Below, one piece after another: positions 43,989 through 51,607 of a DNA stretch of 64,000 bases. Every line of letters begins with the position of its first letter. Position 1 is the first letter of the stretch. Origin of the DNA: Agrobacterium tumefaciens (lineage in GTDB: Bacteria; Pseudomonadota; Alphaproteobacteria; Rhizobiales; Rhizobiaceae). The translations under genes and the position numbers were made by a program. The stretch covers positions 1,616,001 to 1,680,000 of the forward strand of contig CP048486.1 in the NCBI GenBank assembly GCA_025560025.1. The letters run 5' to 3'. Below the pieces are notes generated by a model. The model saw only the letters and a program-made list of their open reading frames with translations, had not been told where the DNA came from and did not search any database.

Positions 43989-45098
43989 GTGGCGTCAGTA
44001 AACCTCACCGATATCGAAAAACGTTTCGGGTCCTTCGTTGCCCTGCCCAAGCTCAATTTGTCCATCGCCGACGGCGAGTTTCTGGTGCTGCTGGGACCAT
44101 CTGGCTGCGGCAAGACGACGACGATGCGTATCGTGGCCGGACTGGAAGAGGCGAGCGCGGGCGAATTGCGGATCGGAGACAAGGTCGTCAACAACATGTT
44201 GCCCAAGGACCGCGACGTGGCGATGGTCTTTCAGAACTACGGTCTCTATCCGCATATGACGGTGGCAGGCAACATCACCTATCCGCTTAAGGTGCGTGGC
44301 GTTCCCAAGGCGGAGCGGGAACGTCAGGTTCAGGCCGCAGCCGAGAAAGTCGAGCTTGGGCCGCTTCTCGGGCGCAAGCCCCGCGAACTGTCGGGCGGCC
44401 AGCGTCAGCGCGTTGCGCTGGCACGCGCCATCGTGCGCACGCCCAAAGTGTTCCTGATGGACGAACCGCTCTCCAATCTAGATGCGAAACTGCGGGTCAC
44501 CATGCGCGCGGAAATCAAGCATCTGCAGCATCAGCTCGGTGTGACAACCATCTACGTTACGCACGATCAGATCGAGGCAATGACATTGGCTGATCGGGTT
44601 GCCGTCATGAACAAGGGCGTCATTCAGCAACTTGCGCCACCGGAGGAAATATACGACCGGCCCGCAAACCTGTTCGTCGCCGGTTTTATCGGCTCGCCCC
44701 CGATGAATCTCATTTCCGGCGAGACTACCGATGGCGTCTTCTGTTCGGACGCCCTTTCGCTGGGCCGGCAGAAGCTGCCTGGAAAGGGCAAAATGGTTCT
44801 CGGTATCCGCCCCGAAGACATGTCGGTCGCCGAGGGCACGACGGGCGATTTCACCGGCAGCATCTATGCCATCGAGCTCACCGGCGAATCCAACTACATC
44901 ACCGTCCAGCTGGGCAAGGATCGGATCATCGTAAGAGCGCCGCGGTCATGGCGCGGAAAACCGGGGGATACGGTTGCGATCGACTTGAACGCATCCCGTC
45001 TGCATCTCTTTGACGCTGCCACGGGAGAACGCATTGACTTGCCCTCCATGGAGCACTCGCTTGGGGCAAATATCAGCCGTCCGCAATTGCAGGGGTAA
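43989..45098 (+). CDS. ABC importer ATPase, UgpC/MsmK type (second system)
   Basis: 369 residues from GTG 43989 with AGGAGG 8 bases upstream. Walker A GPSGCGKTT, MVFQNYGLYPHM, signature LSGGQRQRVALARAI, Walker B FLMDEPLSNLDAKLR, switch VTHDQIEAM, C-terminal TOBE domain (GIRPEDMSV). Last gene of the importer operon. After it, AGTAGC and GCTACT (45168-45182 region) form a short hairpin. Confidence 0.88.
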   Translation: MASVNLTDIEKRFGSFVALPKLNLSIADGEFLVLLGPSGCGKTTTMRIVAGLEEASAGELRIGDKVVNNMLPKDRDVAMVFQNYGLYPHMTVAGNITYPLKVRGVPKAERERQVQAAAEKVELGPLLGRKPRELSGGQRQRVALARAIVRTPKVFLMDEPLSNLDAKLRVTMRAEIKHLQHQLGVTTIYVTHDQIEAMTLADRVAVMNKGVIQQLAPPEEIYDRPANLFVAGFIGSPPMNLISGETTDGVFCSDALSLGRQKLPGKGKMVLGIRPEDMSVAEGTTGDFTGSIYAIELTGESNYITVQLGKDRIIVRAPRSWRGKPGDTVAIDLNASRLHLFDAATGERIDLPSMEHSLGANISRPQLQG

Positions 45099-45138
45099 CG
45101 ACCTTTTCAAATTGCTCTGGATGATAGCAGAGCCTATT

Positions 45139-45150
45139 GAATACGTATGC
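45139..45150. promoter_or_regulatory. LacI-type operator before the dehydrogenase operon
   Basis: GAATACGTATGC differs at one base from the palindrome GCATACGTATGC shared with 39664, 39690 and 48407. A possible -35 box TTGAAT (45137-45142) overlaps it; no good -10 is visible. It suggests that the dehydrogenase-SDR-lacI unit starts its own transcript under the same regulator. Confidence 0.6.
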
Positions 45151-45254
45151 ATTTGCCGGTAACTACTAGTAGCAGTGCTACTGGAAGGGAAGGCGATTGA
45201 AGTTTCCGAGCGGCATTGCGTTTTCGCATGCTGAAACGCCAAGGGAAGAAACAC

Positions 45255-46565
45255 ATGACAGTCACCTATCTCAAGCGCGGAAAGCCAGAGGCGCAACGGT
45301 CTGAAGACGATGCGAAGGTTCGTACGATCGTGGAGTCGACGCTGAAGGACATCGAGACGCATGGCGACGCTGCCGTGCGCGCGCTCTCGGAGAAATTCGA
45401 CAAATTTTCACCGCCATCCTTCAAGCTCAGCCCGTCCGAGATTGAGGCCGCGATGTCCAGGGTCTCGGCGCGCGATATGGCCGATATCGATTTTGCCCAG
45501 GCGCAGATCCGCCGGTTCGCACAGGCCCAACGCGCCTCGATGACCGATATCGAGGTGGAAACGCTGCCTGGTGTGATCCTTGGTCACCGCAACATTCCGG
45601 TTCAGTCGGTTGGCTGCTATGTGCCCGGCGGCAAGTTTCCGATGGTCGCCTCTGCCCATATGTCGGTGCTGACGGCGTCCGTAGCCGGCGTTCCGCGCAT
45701 CGTCGCATCCGCTCCGCCGCAAAAGGGCGAGCCGCATCCTGCGATCGTTGCGGCTATGCACAAGGCCGGCGCCCACGAGATTTACGTGCTGGGCGGCATG
45801 CAGGCCGTTGGCGCAATGGCTCTGGGCACGGAGACGATCAAGCCTGTCGATATGCTGGTCGGTCCCGGCAACGCCTTCGTAGCCGAGGCCAAACGCCAGC
45901 TTTATGGCCGCGTCGGCATCGATCTCTTTGCGGGTCCAACCGAGACGATGGTGATTGCCGATGAGACGGTGGATGCCGAGATGTGCGCCACCGACCTGAT
46001 CGGTCAGGCGGAACATGGCTATAATTCGCCATCCGTCCTCTTGACCAATTCCGAGAGGCTGGCAAGGCAGACGCTGGCCGAAGTCGAGCGCCTGCTGGCG
46101 ATCATTCCGACCACGGAAACAGCAAGCGCCTCCTGGCGCGATTATGGCGAGGTCATCGTCTGCGACACCTATGAGGAGATGCTGGCAGTTGCCAACGATA
46201 TCGCCTCCGAACACGTTCAGGTGATGACCGACCGTGACGATTGGTTCCTGGAGAACATGCACTCCTACGGCGCGTTGTTCCTCGGCCCGCGAACCAATGT
46301 TGCCAATGGCGACAAGGTGATCGGCACCAACCATACGCTGCCGACCAGGAAGGCCGGCCGGTATACCGGCGGTCTCTGGGTCGGCAAGTTTCTGAAGACG
46401 CACTCCTACCAGAGGGTGTTGACTGACGAGGCCGCGGCCGAAGTCGGTGCCTATTGCTCGCGTCTCTGCCTGCTGGAAGGCTTCGTCGGCCATGCCGAGC
46501 AGGCCAATGTCCGGGTTCGCCGTTACGGTGGCCGCAATATTCCTTACGGAGAGGCGGCCGCCTGA
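45255..46565 (+). CDS. Histidinol-dehydrogenase-family alcohol dehydrogenase (HpsN type)
   Basis: 436 residues from ATG 45255 (RBS AAGGGAAG). The fold is that of HisD, a zinc enzyme that oxidises a primary alcohol to an acid in two NAD steps. All catalytic positions are kept: Gln251/His254 (GQAEHG), Glu319/His320 (SEHVQ), Asp353 ([10 protein letters not shown]) and His413 (EGFVGHAEQ). The C-terminal [13 protein letters not shown] and the catabolic context point to the group annotated as sulfopropanediol 3-dehydrogenase (HpsN) and not to histidine biosynthesis. No transporter or lyase for sulfonates is nearby, so the substrate is open. Confidence 0.8.
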   Translation: MTVTYLKRGKPEAQRSEDDAKVRTIVESTLKDIETHGDAAVRALSEKFDKFSPPSFKLSPSEIEAAMSRVSARDMADIDFAQAQIRRFAQAQRASMTDIEVETLPGVILGHRNIPVQSVGCYVPGGKFPMVASAHMSVLTASVAGVPRIVASAPPQKGEPHPAIVAAMHKAGAHEIYVLGGMQAVGAMALGTETIKPVDMLVGPGNAFVAEAKRQLYGRVGIDLFAGPTETMVIADETVDAEMCATDLIGQAEHGYNSPSVLLTNSERLARQTLAEVERLLAIIPTTETASASWRDYGEVIVCDTYEEMLAVANDIASEHVQVMTDRDDWFLENMHSYGALFLGPRTNVANGDKVIGTNHTLPTRKAGRYTGGLWVGKFLKTHSYQRVLTDEAAAEVGAYCSRLCLLEGFVGHAEQANVRVRRYGGRNIPYGEAAA

Positions 46566-47329
46566 TGAATATCCCCCGCACGCCCTCCTTCCGCCTTGCC
46601 GGCAAACGCGCTCTCGTCGCCGGTGCATCGTCCGGCATCGGCTTCGGCTGCGCGGTCGCGTTGGCGGAGGCGGGCGCGCATGTGGTGCTTGCCGCCAGAT
46701 CGGCGGAAAAACTCGATGAGGCGGTGGAGGCTATCCGGTCCGAAGGTTTCTCGGCTGAAGCAATGGTGCTGGATATTGCCGATGTCGAGGCGACGCAGGC
46801 TCAGGTTGATGACCAAGGACCGTTCCAGGTGCTCGTCAACAGCGCGGGTAGCGCCCGGCATGGGCCGGCGCTTGAAACGACCCCTGTTGACTTCGATGCC
46901 GTCTTCTCTTTGAACGTGCGCGGTGCCTATTTCCTGACCCGCGCGGTGGCCAGAGGGCTGATTGACGCCGGCCAGCCGGGTTCCCTGATCAATATTTCGT
47001 CTCAGATGGCCCATGTCGGCGGCATCGACCGGGCGGTTTACAGCGCCACGAAACATGCCGTCGAGGGGTTTACGAAGTCGATGGCGATCGAATGGGGCTC
47101 GAAAGGTATCCGGGTCAATACGATCTGCCCGACTTTCATCGAGACGCCGCTGACCGAGCAAACCTTTTCTCAACCGGAACGGGTTCAGTGGATAAAGGAG
47201 AAAATCAAGCTTGGCCGCATCGGTCGTGTTGAAGACATTATGGCCGCGGTCACCTATCTTGCCGGCGACGCGGCGGCGATGGTGACAGGAACCGCGCTGA
47301 TGGTCGATGGGGGTTGGACGGCAGACTGA
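46565..47329 (+). CDS. Short-chain dehydrogenase/reductase
   Basis: 254 residues, classical SDR. Cofactor motif GASSGIG (about 20-26), structural VNSAGSA, catalytic Ser in NISSQMAHVGG and Tyr-x3-Lys in VYSATKHAVEG; the C-terminal end MVTGTALMVDGGWTAD is typical. Presumably oxidises a secondary alcohol with NAD(P). The start overlaps the dehydrogenase stop by one base (TGATG) and its stop overlaps the lacI-type start in the same way, so three proteins are translationally coupled. Confidence 0.88.
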   Translation: MNIPRTPSFRLAGKRALVAGASSGIGFGCAVALAEAGAHVVLAARSAEKLDEAVEAIRSEGFSAEAMVLDIADVEATQAQVDDQGPFQVLVNSAGSARHGPALETTPVDFDAVFSLNVRGAYFLTRAVARGLIDAGQPGSLINISSQMAHVGGIDRAVYSATKHAVEGFTKSMAIEWGSKGIRVNTICPTFIETPLTEQTFSQPERVQWIKEKIKLGRIGRVEDIMAAVTYLAGDAAAMVTGTALMVDGGWTAD

Positions 47330-48357
47330 TGGCAAACGATAAGATCACTTCGAACGATGTTGCGCGCCTGGCGGGCGTAAGCCAATCGGCAGTCTCGCGG
47401 TACTTCACGCCGGGAACCTCGGTTTCCAAGAAGACATCCGAGAAGATCAGGGATGCAGCCGAACAGCTCGGTTACCGGCCGAACGTTCTCGCCCGCTCGC
47501 TGATTACCGGGCGCAGCCGCATCATCGGTCTCGTCGTCGCCTATCTGGAAAACTACTTCTACCCGGAGGTTGTCGAGCGGCTGTCGAAAGCGCTTCAGGA
47601 TCAGGGCTACCATGTTCTGGTCTTCATCTCCTCGATCGCCTCCGAAAACGTCGACCAGATCACCCAGGAAATTCTGGACTATCAGGTGGATGGCATCGTT
47701 CTGGCATCGGCGAACATGTCGTCCGAACTTGCGGCGCGCTGCCATGCCTCTGGCGTGCCGATCGTACTGTTCAACCGGTCGCAGGATGATATGCGGCTCT
47801 CGGCCGTCACTTCGGACAACCGCGCCGGCGGGCGCCAACTGGCCGATCTGTTCGTGTCGCTTGGTCACACGCGTTGCGGCTATATCGCTGGCTTTGAAGG
47901 CGCCTCGACGCAGCGTGACCGCGAACAGGGTTTTCGGGAAGGGCTGGAAGCGGCGGGGCTCACGCTCTTTGCCCGTGAAGTCGGCAATTTCCGTTATGAA
48001 GAGGCGCAGGCGGCGGCGCGGCGGATGTTCGCCGGGCCGGATCGCCCCGATGCCGTCTTCGTCTGCAACGACCACATGGCATTTGCCGTCATGGACGTGC
48101 TGCGCTTTGAATTGAAGTTGAGCATTCCCGGCGACGTTTCGGTCGTCGGCTTCGACGATGTGCCGCCGGCGCGCTGGCCGGCATACAATCTCACGACCAT
48201 CCGCCAGAATGTCGACGACATGGTCGGCGAGACGGTTGCGACGCTGATGCAGAGCATCAAGCAGGGCGATGGCGCCGCGCGCCGTGTCGTCCTTGATGGT
48301 GCCCTGGTCCTGCGTGGCTCGACCCTCCAAACAGCTCCTACAGAAGTGAGACGCTAA
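47329..48357 (+). CDS. LacI-family regulator of the second catabolic locus
   Basis: 342 residues. Helix-turn-helix DVARLAGVSQSAVSRYFTPGTSV, hinge PNVLARSLITGRS, periplasmic-binding-like effector domain with FICNDHMAFAVMD-type loop (here FVCNDHMAFAVMDVLRFE). Encoded at the end of the dehydrogenase-SDR unit. The four single-mismatch copies of GCATACGTATGC at 39664, 39690, 45139 and 48407 probably bind it. A 7-bp hairpin (CCATCCC/GGGATGG, 48364-48381) follows the stop without a U-run. Confidence 0.87.
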   Translation: MANDKITSNDVARLAGVSQSAVSRYFTPGTSVSKKTSEKIRDAAEQLGYRPNVLARSLITGRSRIIGLVVAYLENYFYPEVVERLSKALQDQGYHVLVFISSIASENVDQITQEILDYQVDGIVLASANMSSELAARCHASGVPIVLFNRSQDDMRLSAVTSDNRAGGRQLADLFVSLGHTRCGYIAGFEGASTQRDREQGFREGLEAAGLTLFAREVGNFRYEEAQAAARRMFAGPDRPDAVFVCNDHMAFAVMDVLRFELKLSIPGDVSVVGFDDVPPARWPAYNLTTIRQNVDDMVGETVATLMQSIKQGDGAARRVVLDGALVLRGSTLQTAPTEVRR

Positions 48358-48406
48358 GCCTCCCCATCCCAGAAGGGATGGAGAAGCACTGACCGCAACC
48401 CATTTT

Positions 48407-48418
48407 GCATACGTATGA
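48407..48418. promoter_or_regulatory. LacI-type operator at the cupin gene start
   Basis: GCATACGTATGA, one base from the palindrome GCATACGTATGC. It ends only 10 bases before the cupin ATG and borders its ribosome site (AAAGG). Either the bound repressor acts as a roadblock to transcripts coming from the lacI-type gene, or the promoter lies close by; no good hexamers are visible. Confidence 0.6.
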
Positions 48419-48428
48419 AAGGCTGAAA

Positions 48429-49400
48429 ATGCAGATCTCCCAGGAAGAAATGGAAAGACGGATCGTTCGTTATGGCGAGTTGAAGCCATGCCGCACTGCC
48501 TTCATCGACGCCCATACGCCGGGCTCGAACAGCAAGGAGAACTTCACGATCATCGGTGGTGGCGTCTCGGAAAGTGCTGATCAGCACGTTCACATCAAGG
48601 ACACGCCCGGCTTCAATATCGGGGCCGCAGGCCAGCCGCCCAAATGCCGCAACTCGCTGCATTCGCACCGCACGGCAGAGGTGTTCTTCGTCCTCAAGGG
48701 GCGTTGGCGCTTCTTTTGGGGCCGCTGGGGCAATGCCGGTGAAGTGGTGCTTGAGGAAGGAGATATCTTCAATATCCCGACCGGCATCTTCCGCGGTTTC
48801 GAAAATATCGGAACCGACTATGGGATGATCATGGCGATCCTCGGCGGCGACGATGCCGGCGGCGGCGTGATCTGGGCGCCGCAGGTGATCGAGGATGCCA
48901 GGGACCACGGGCTGGTTCTTGGGGAAAACGGTAAGCTCTATGACAGCAAAAAGGGCCACACGCTGCCCGATGGTATCAAGCCGATGCCGCTGCTGACGGA
49001 CGAGGAACTGAAGGGCTTCCCCGAAACGCCAGTCACCGACGTGGTGCGTGACTATGTCGCCCGTTACTGGGACCTGATGGCGCTTGCCCAGAAGGCTCCG
49101 GCCAAGGTGATCGGTGAAAATGCATTGCTGCGGGACAAGCCGGGCTTTGAGGTCGAGCTTCTGACGCGCGGGTCCATTCCGGAAGCCGCCTATGTCAACG
49201 AGCGCCATGAGGTGCTGATGGTCATGCGCGGCCATTGGAAGCTTGACTGGGACGGTGGCACCGCCGTGCTGGCGCCGGGCGATACCTGCGCCGTTCCCCC
49301 GGGCCTGAAACACAGCCTCGTGCCTTCGATGACCGGCGAGGCCAGTCTTTATCGCGTCGTTGCCACTGGCGAAAAGGCAGGCCTTACCTGGCGCGGCTGA
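48429..49400 (+). CDS. Two-domain cupin protein
   Basis: 323 residues, bicupin of the gentisate-dioxygenase type by layout. The N-terminal cupin has the full first motif HSHRTAEVFFVLKG (His78, His80, Glu84), but its second motif GDIFNIPTGIFRGFEN has Arg122 where the third metal His is expected. The C-terminal cupin lacks HxH but keeps the second-motif His295 (PPGLKHS). Metal binding is thus uncertain. Could be a dioxygenase, isomerase or hydrolase; not assigned. Start ATG 48429; 101 bases before the RraA-like gene. Confidence 0.75.
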   Translation: MQISQEEMERRIVRYGELKPCRTAFIDAHTPGSNSKENFTIIGGGVSESADQHVHIKDTPGFNIGAAGQPPKCRNSLHSHRTAEVFFVLKGRWRFFWGRWGNAGEVVLEEGDIFNIPTGIFRGFENIGTDYGMIMAILGGDDAGGGVIWAPQVIEDARDHGLVLGENGKLYDSKKGHTLPDGIKPMPLLTDEELKGFPETPVTDVVRDYVARYWDLMALAQKAPAKVIGENALLRDKPGFEVELLTRGSIPEAAYVNERHEVLMVMRGHWKLDWDGGTAVLAPGDTCAVPPGLKHSLVPSMTGEASLYRVVATGEKAGLTWRG

Positions 49401-49501
49401 AATCGGATGCAACGCGGCGGCATACCTGCCGCCGCGGTTCCAGACAAAAGCAGGTATCGGACGAGACGTCTGATTTAACCTGACGCATCGGAGGATGACA
49501 C

Positions 49502-50197
49502 TTGGACGACACTCTCCTGGCCCTGCTGCGCAAGGTCGATACACCAACCGTCTGCAATGCGATCGAGGTGGCGCAGGGCAAACGCGGGTTCAATGCATTC
49601 ACCCGAGGTACGGTGATCTCTTCGGCCCCCGCGGCTGCACCCGCCGTCGGTTATGCCCGCACGGCGAAGATCGCTGCGGCTGTTCCTTCAAGCGAAGATC
49701 CCGCCACTATCAAGGCCCGGCGTCGGGACTATTACCGGCACATGGCAGGTGGCGATGCGCCGTCCATAGCCGTCGTCGAGGACCTGGACTTTCCCCATTG
49801 CGTCGGCGCCTTCTGGGGCGAGATCAATGCAACGGTACACCGGGGACTGGGTCTATCCGGGGTGCTGACCAATGGCGTCATGCGTGACCTCGGCGATGTT
49901 CCTGACGATTTTCCGATGATTGCCGGTTCGGTCGGGCCAAGTCATGCTTTCGTCCGTGTCGAGGCAATCGGCACGCCCGTCACGGTCTTCGGAATGACAG
50001 TTGCGCCGGGCGATCTCGTCCATACGGATCGTCATGGAGCCGTCGTCATCCCGCCCGACATCATCCCCGTCCTCGCTGCTGCGATTGATAAGCTGCAGGC
50101 GACGGAGCGGCTTATTCTGGAACCCGCTCGGCGGAAAGATTTCGATCTTGCGAAATTCGAAGAGGCCTGGGCCTCATTCGAGGCCGCGCGCACTTGA
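49502..50197 (+). CDS. RraA/HMG-aldolase-family protein
   Basis: 231 residues from TTG 49502, with GGAGG about 8 bases upstream; no in-frame ATG exists nearby. RraA-like fold: VDTPTVCNAIEV at the N terminus, the GVLTNGVMRDLGDV segment with the Arg-Asp pair used by the divalent-metal pyruvate aldolases, and PGDLVHTDRHGAVVIP. In catabolic loci such proteins are 4-hydroxy-2-oxo-acid aldolases or oxaloacetate decarboxylases, so it may carry out the C-C cleavage of this pathway (inference). Overlaps the next gene by four bases. Confidence 0.8.
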   Translation: MDDTLLALLRKVDTPTVCNAIEVAQGKRGFNAFTRGTVISSAPAAAPAVGYARTAKIAAAVPSSEDPATIKARRRDYYRHMAGGDAPSIAVVEDLDFPHCVGAFWGEINATVHRGLGLSGVLTNGVMRDLGDVPDDFPMIAGSVGPSHAFVRVEAIGTPVTVFGMTVAPGDLVHTDRHGAVVIPPDIIPVLAAAIDKLQATERLILEPARRKDFDLAKFEEAWASFEAART

Positions 50198-50949
50198 CCG
50201 GACAAAACGGCGGGGGACTTGCGTTGGAGAAAGGTCCAAAACACGCAGCAGATGGGCGGCCTCCGCTCCTCCTTCTTCCCGGAACCGCCTGCGACCGGCG
50301 CATCTTCCAGCCCCTGATCGATCGGTTAGGAGATTATCCCGTTATTGTGGGCGACACGACGGGTAGCCGGACAATGCCGGATCTTGCCCGAAGCGTGCTT
50401 GCGGCCGCGCCACCCGTGTTCCTGCTCGCTGGATTTTCGCTCGGAGGCATCTGCGCGCTCGAGATGGTCGCGCAGATGCCTCATCGCGTGGCAAAACTGG
50501 CCCTGATCGATTCCACTGCGCGACCAGACCCGCCCGCAAACGCGGAAATTCGGCGTCGGGCAGTCGAGCGCGCGAGAACAATGGGCATGGACACGTTCAT
50601 CCTCGATGGGTGGGAACGGCTCGTCGCTCCGGTTAACATCGGCAATGTCGGCCTGCGTGAAGAAATTGTGGCGATGGCGCGCGACTGTGGGCCGGACAAT
50701 CTTGAAACGCAGGCGGAAGCCGCCATTCACCGGGCAGACAGCAGGCCGCGGCTGGCTGCAATCGGCACACCAACGCTGGTGCTGGCCGGCGAGCATGAGC
50801 AGATATGCCCGATCGAGGCGCAGTATGAAATAGCGAACGGTATTGCGGGCGCAAATCTGCAATTGATCGCCAATGCCGGTCATTTCGCTCCGCTTGAAAA
50901 TGCCGAGGCGGTGGCGTTGCATATCGATCGCTGGCTGAAAGGCGCATAG
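50194..50949 (+). CDS. Alpha/beta hydrolase, enol-lactonase-like
   Basis: 251 residues if begun at TTG 50194, which overlaps the RraA-like stop. TTG 50224 with GGGGGA upstream is an equally good start. Alpha/beta fold: LLLLPGTACDRRIFQPL, nucleophile Ser in AGFSLGGICALEM, His in IANAGHFAPLEN. Resembles 3-oxoadipate enol-lactonase/RutD-like enzymes, so a lactone or ester may be the substrate. Cytoplasmic. Last gene of the locus. Confidence 0.8.
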   Translation: MTGQNGGGLALEKGPKHAADGRPPLLLLPGTACDRRIFQPLIDRLGDYPVIVGDTTGSRTMPDLARSVLAAAPPVFLLAGFSLGGICALEMVAQMPHRVAKLALIDSTARPDPPANAEIRRRAVERARTMGMDTFILDGWERLVAPVNIGNVGLREEIVAMARDCGPDNLETQAEAAIHRADSRPRLAAIGTPTLVLAGEHEQICPIEAQYEIANGIAGANLQLIANAGHFAPLENAEAVALHIDRWLKGA

Positions 50950-51099
50950 GGGGCATACTTCGTCAGACGGGCCCCGGCACCGCGTTGATCGCTGGCGCAG
51001 GAGTGCCGATTGCTGTGAGATGCACGCCACCCAGAACGAAAGATCCGTTGCACTGTTCGCACTATCTCTGCGTCGCCATTTGCGTCTCCTTGGCTGTCG

Positions 51100-51309
51100 C
51101 ACCAGCCGGCAGAATTCCTGGCGACGGATGCCATCCGGGACGGCTTGCTCAAGACCGTCCTGAACGAATACCTCGCCGCCCCGGGTCAGTTTTCGATCGT
51201 CTGGCCGTCGGCTCGGTTCATGCGCCGCGGCTGCGCGCCTTCATTGATTTTGCAGTCGAAAAGCTGTTTGTCGAAGCCTGGGCGAAAAAGGCCGCAGAGG
51301 CGAAGCCTG
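51100..51309 (+). pseudogene. Frameshifted remnant of a LysR-type regulator C terminus
   Basis: One frame reads HQPAEFLATDAIRDGLLKTV, then LNEYLAAPGQFSIVWPSARF (51100-51220). A second frame takes over at about 51215 with HAPRLRAFIDFAVEKL. Joined, they give the end of a LysR effector domain (ALLP-type loop, VYPSRR-like strand, then L-RAFIDFL). A single-base shift and the loss of about 200 upstream codons show decay. The remaining parts of 50950-51607 hold no gene or clear promoter that I can name. Confidence 0.65.
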
Positions 51310-51607
51310 TTGGCCCATGTCGACACTTCATGCATTTTGCGATGCCGCAATTGTCGTCGGTTACGTCTCCCAGGTAACACTTCATTTAGTGCTTTTGTGA
51401 AATCTAAAATACGCAGGTTCCAAGGTTTCATCGGCGGAGCCGGTAGAGCAAGTGGACCCATCTCGGAAAGCCCTGCGGCGACCCGTACTGGACATCCGCT
51501 TGTCGCCCTATGAGGAGGGGCACAGCTACCCGCAATGTTTCTTTATATGTTTCTTTGGCTTCCCGCACCGGCCGGGCAGCTGGAGAGCGCTTGCCCCGAG
51601 GCCATTC

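Noticed and set aside
45255..46565. Biosynthetic histidinol dehydrogenase (hisD)
   Set aside because: No other his gene nearby; the gene is coupled to an SDR and a LacI regulator and has an HpsN-type C terminus.
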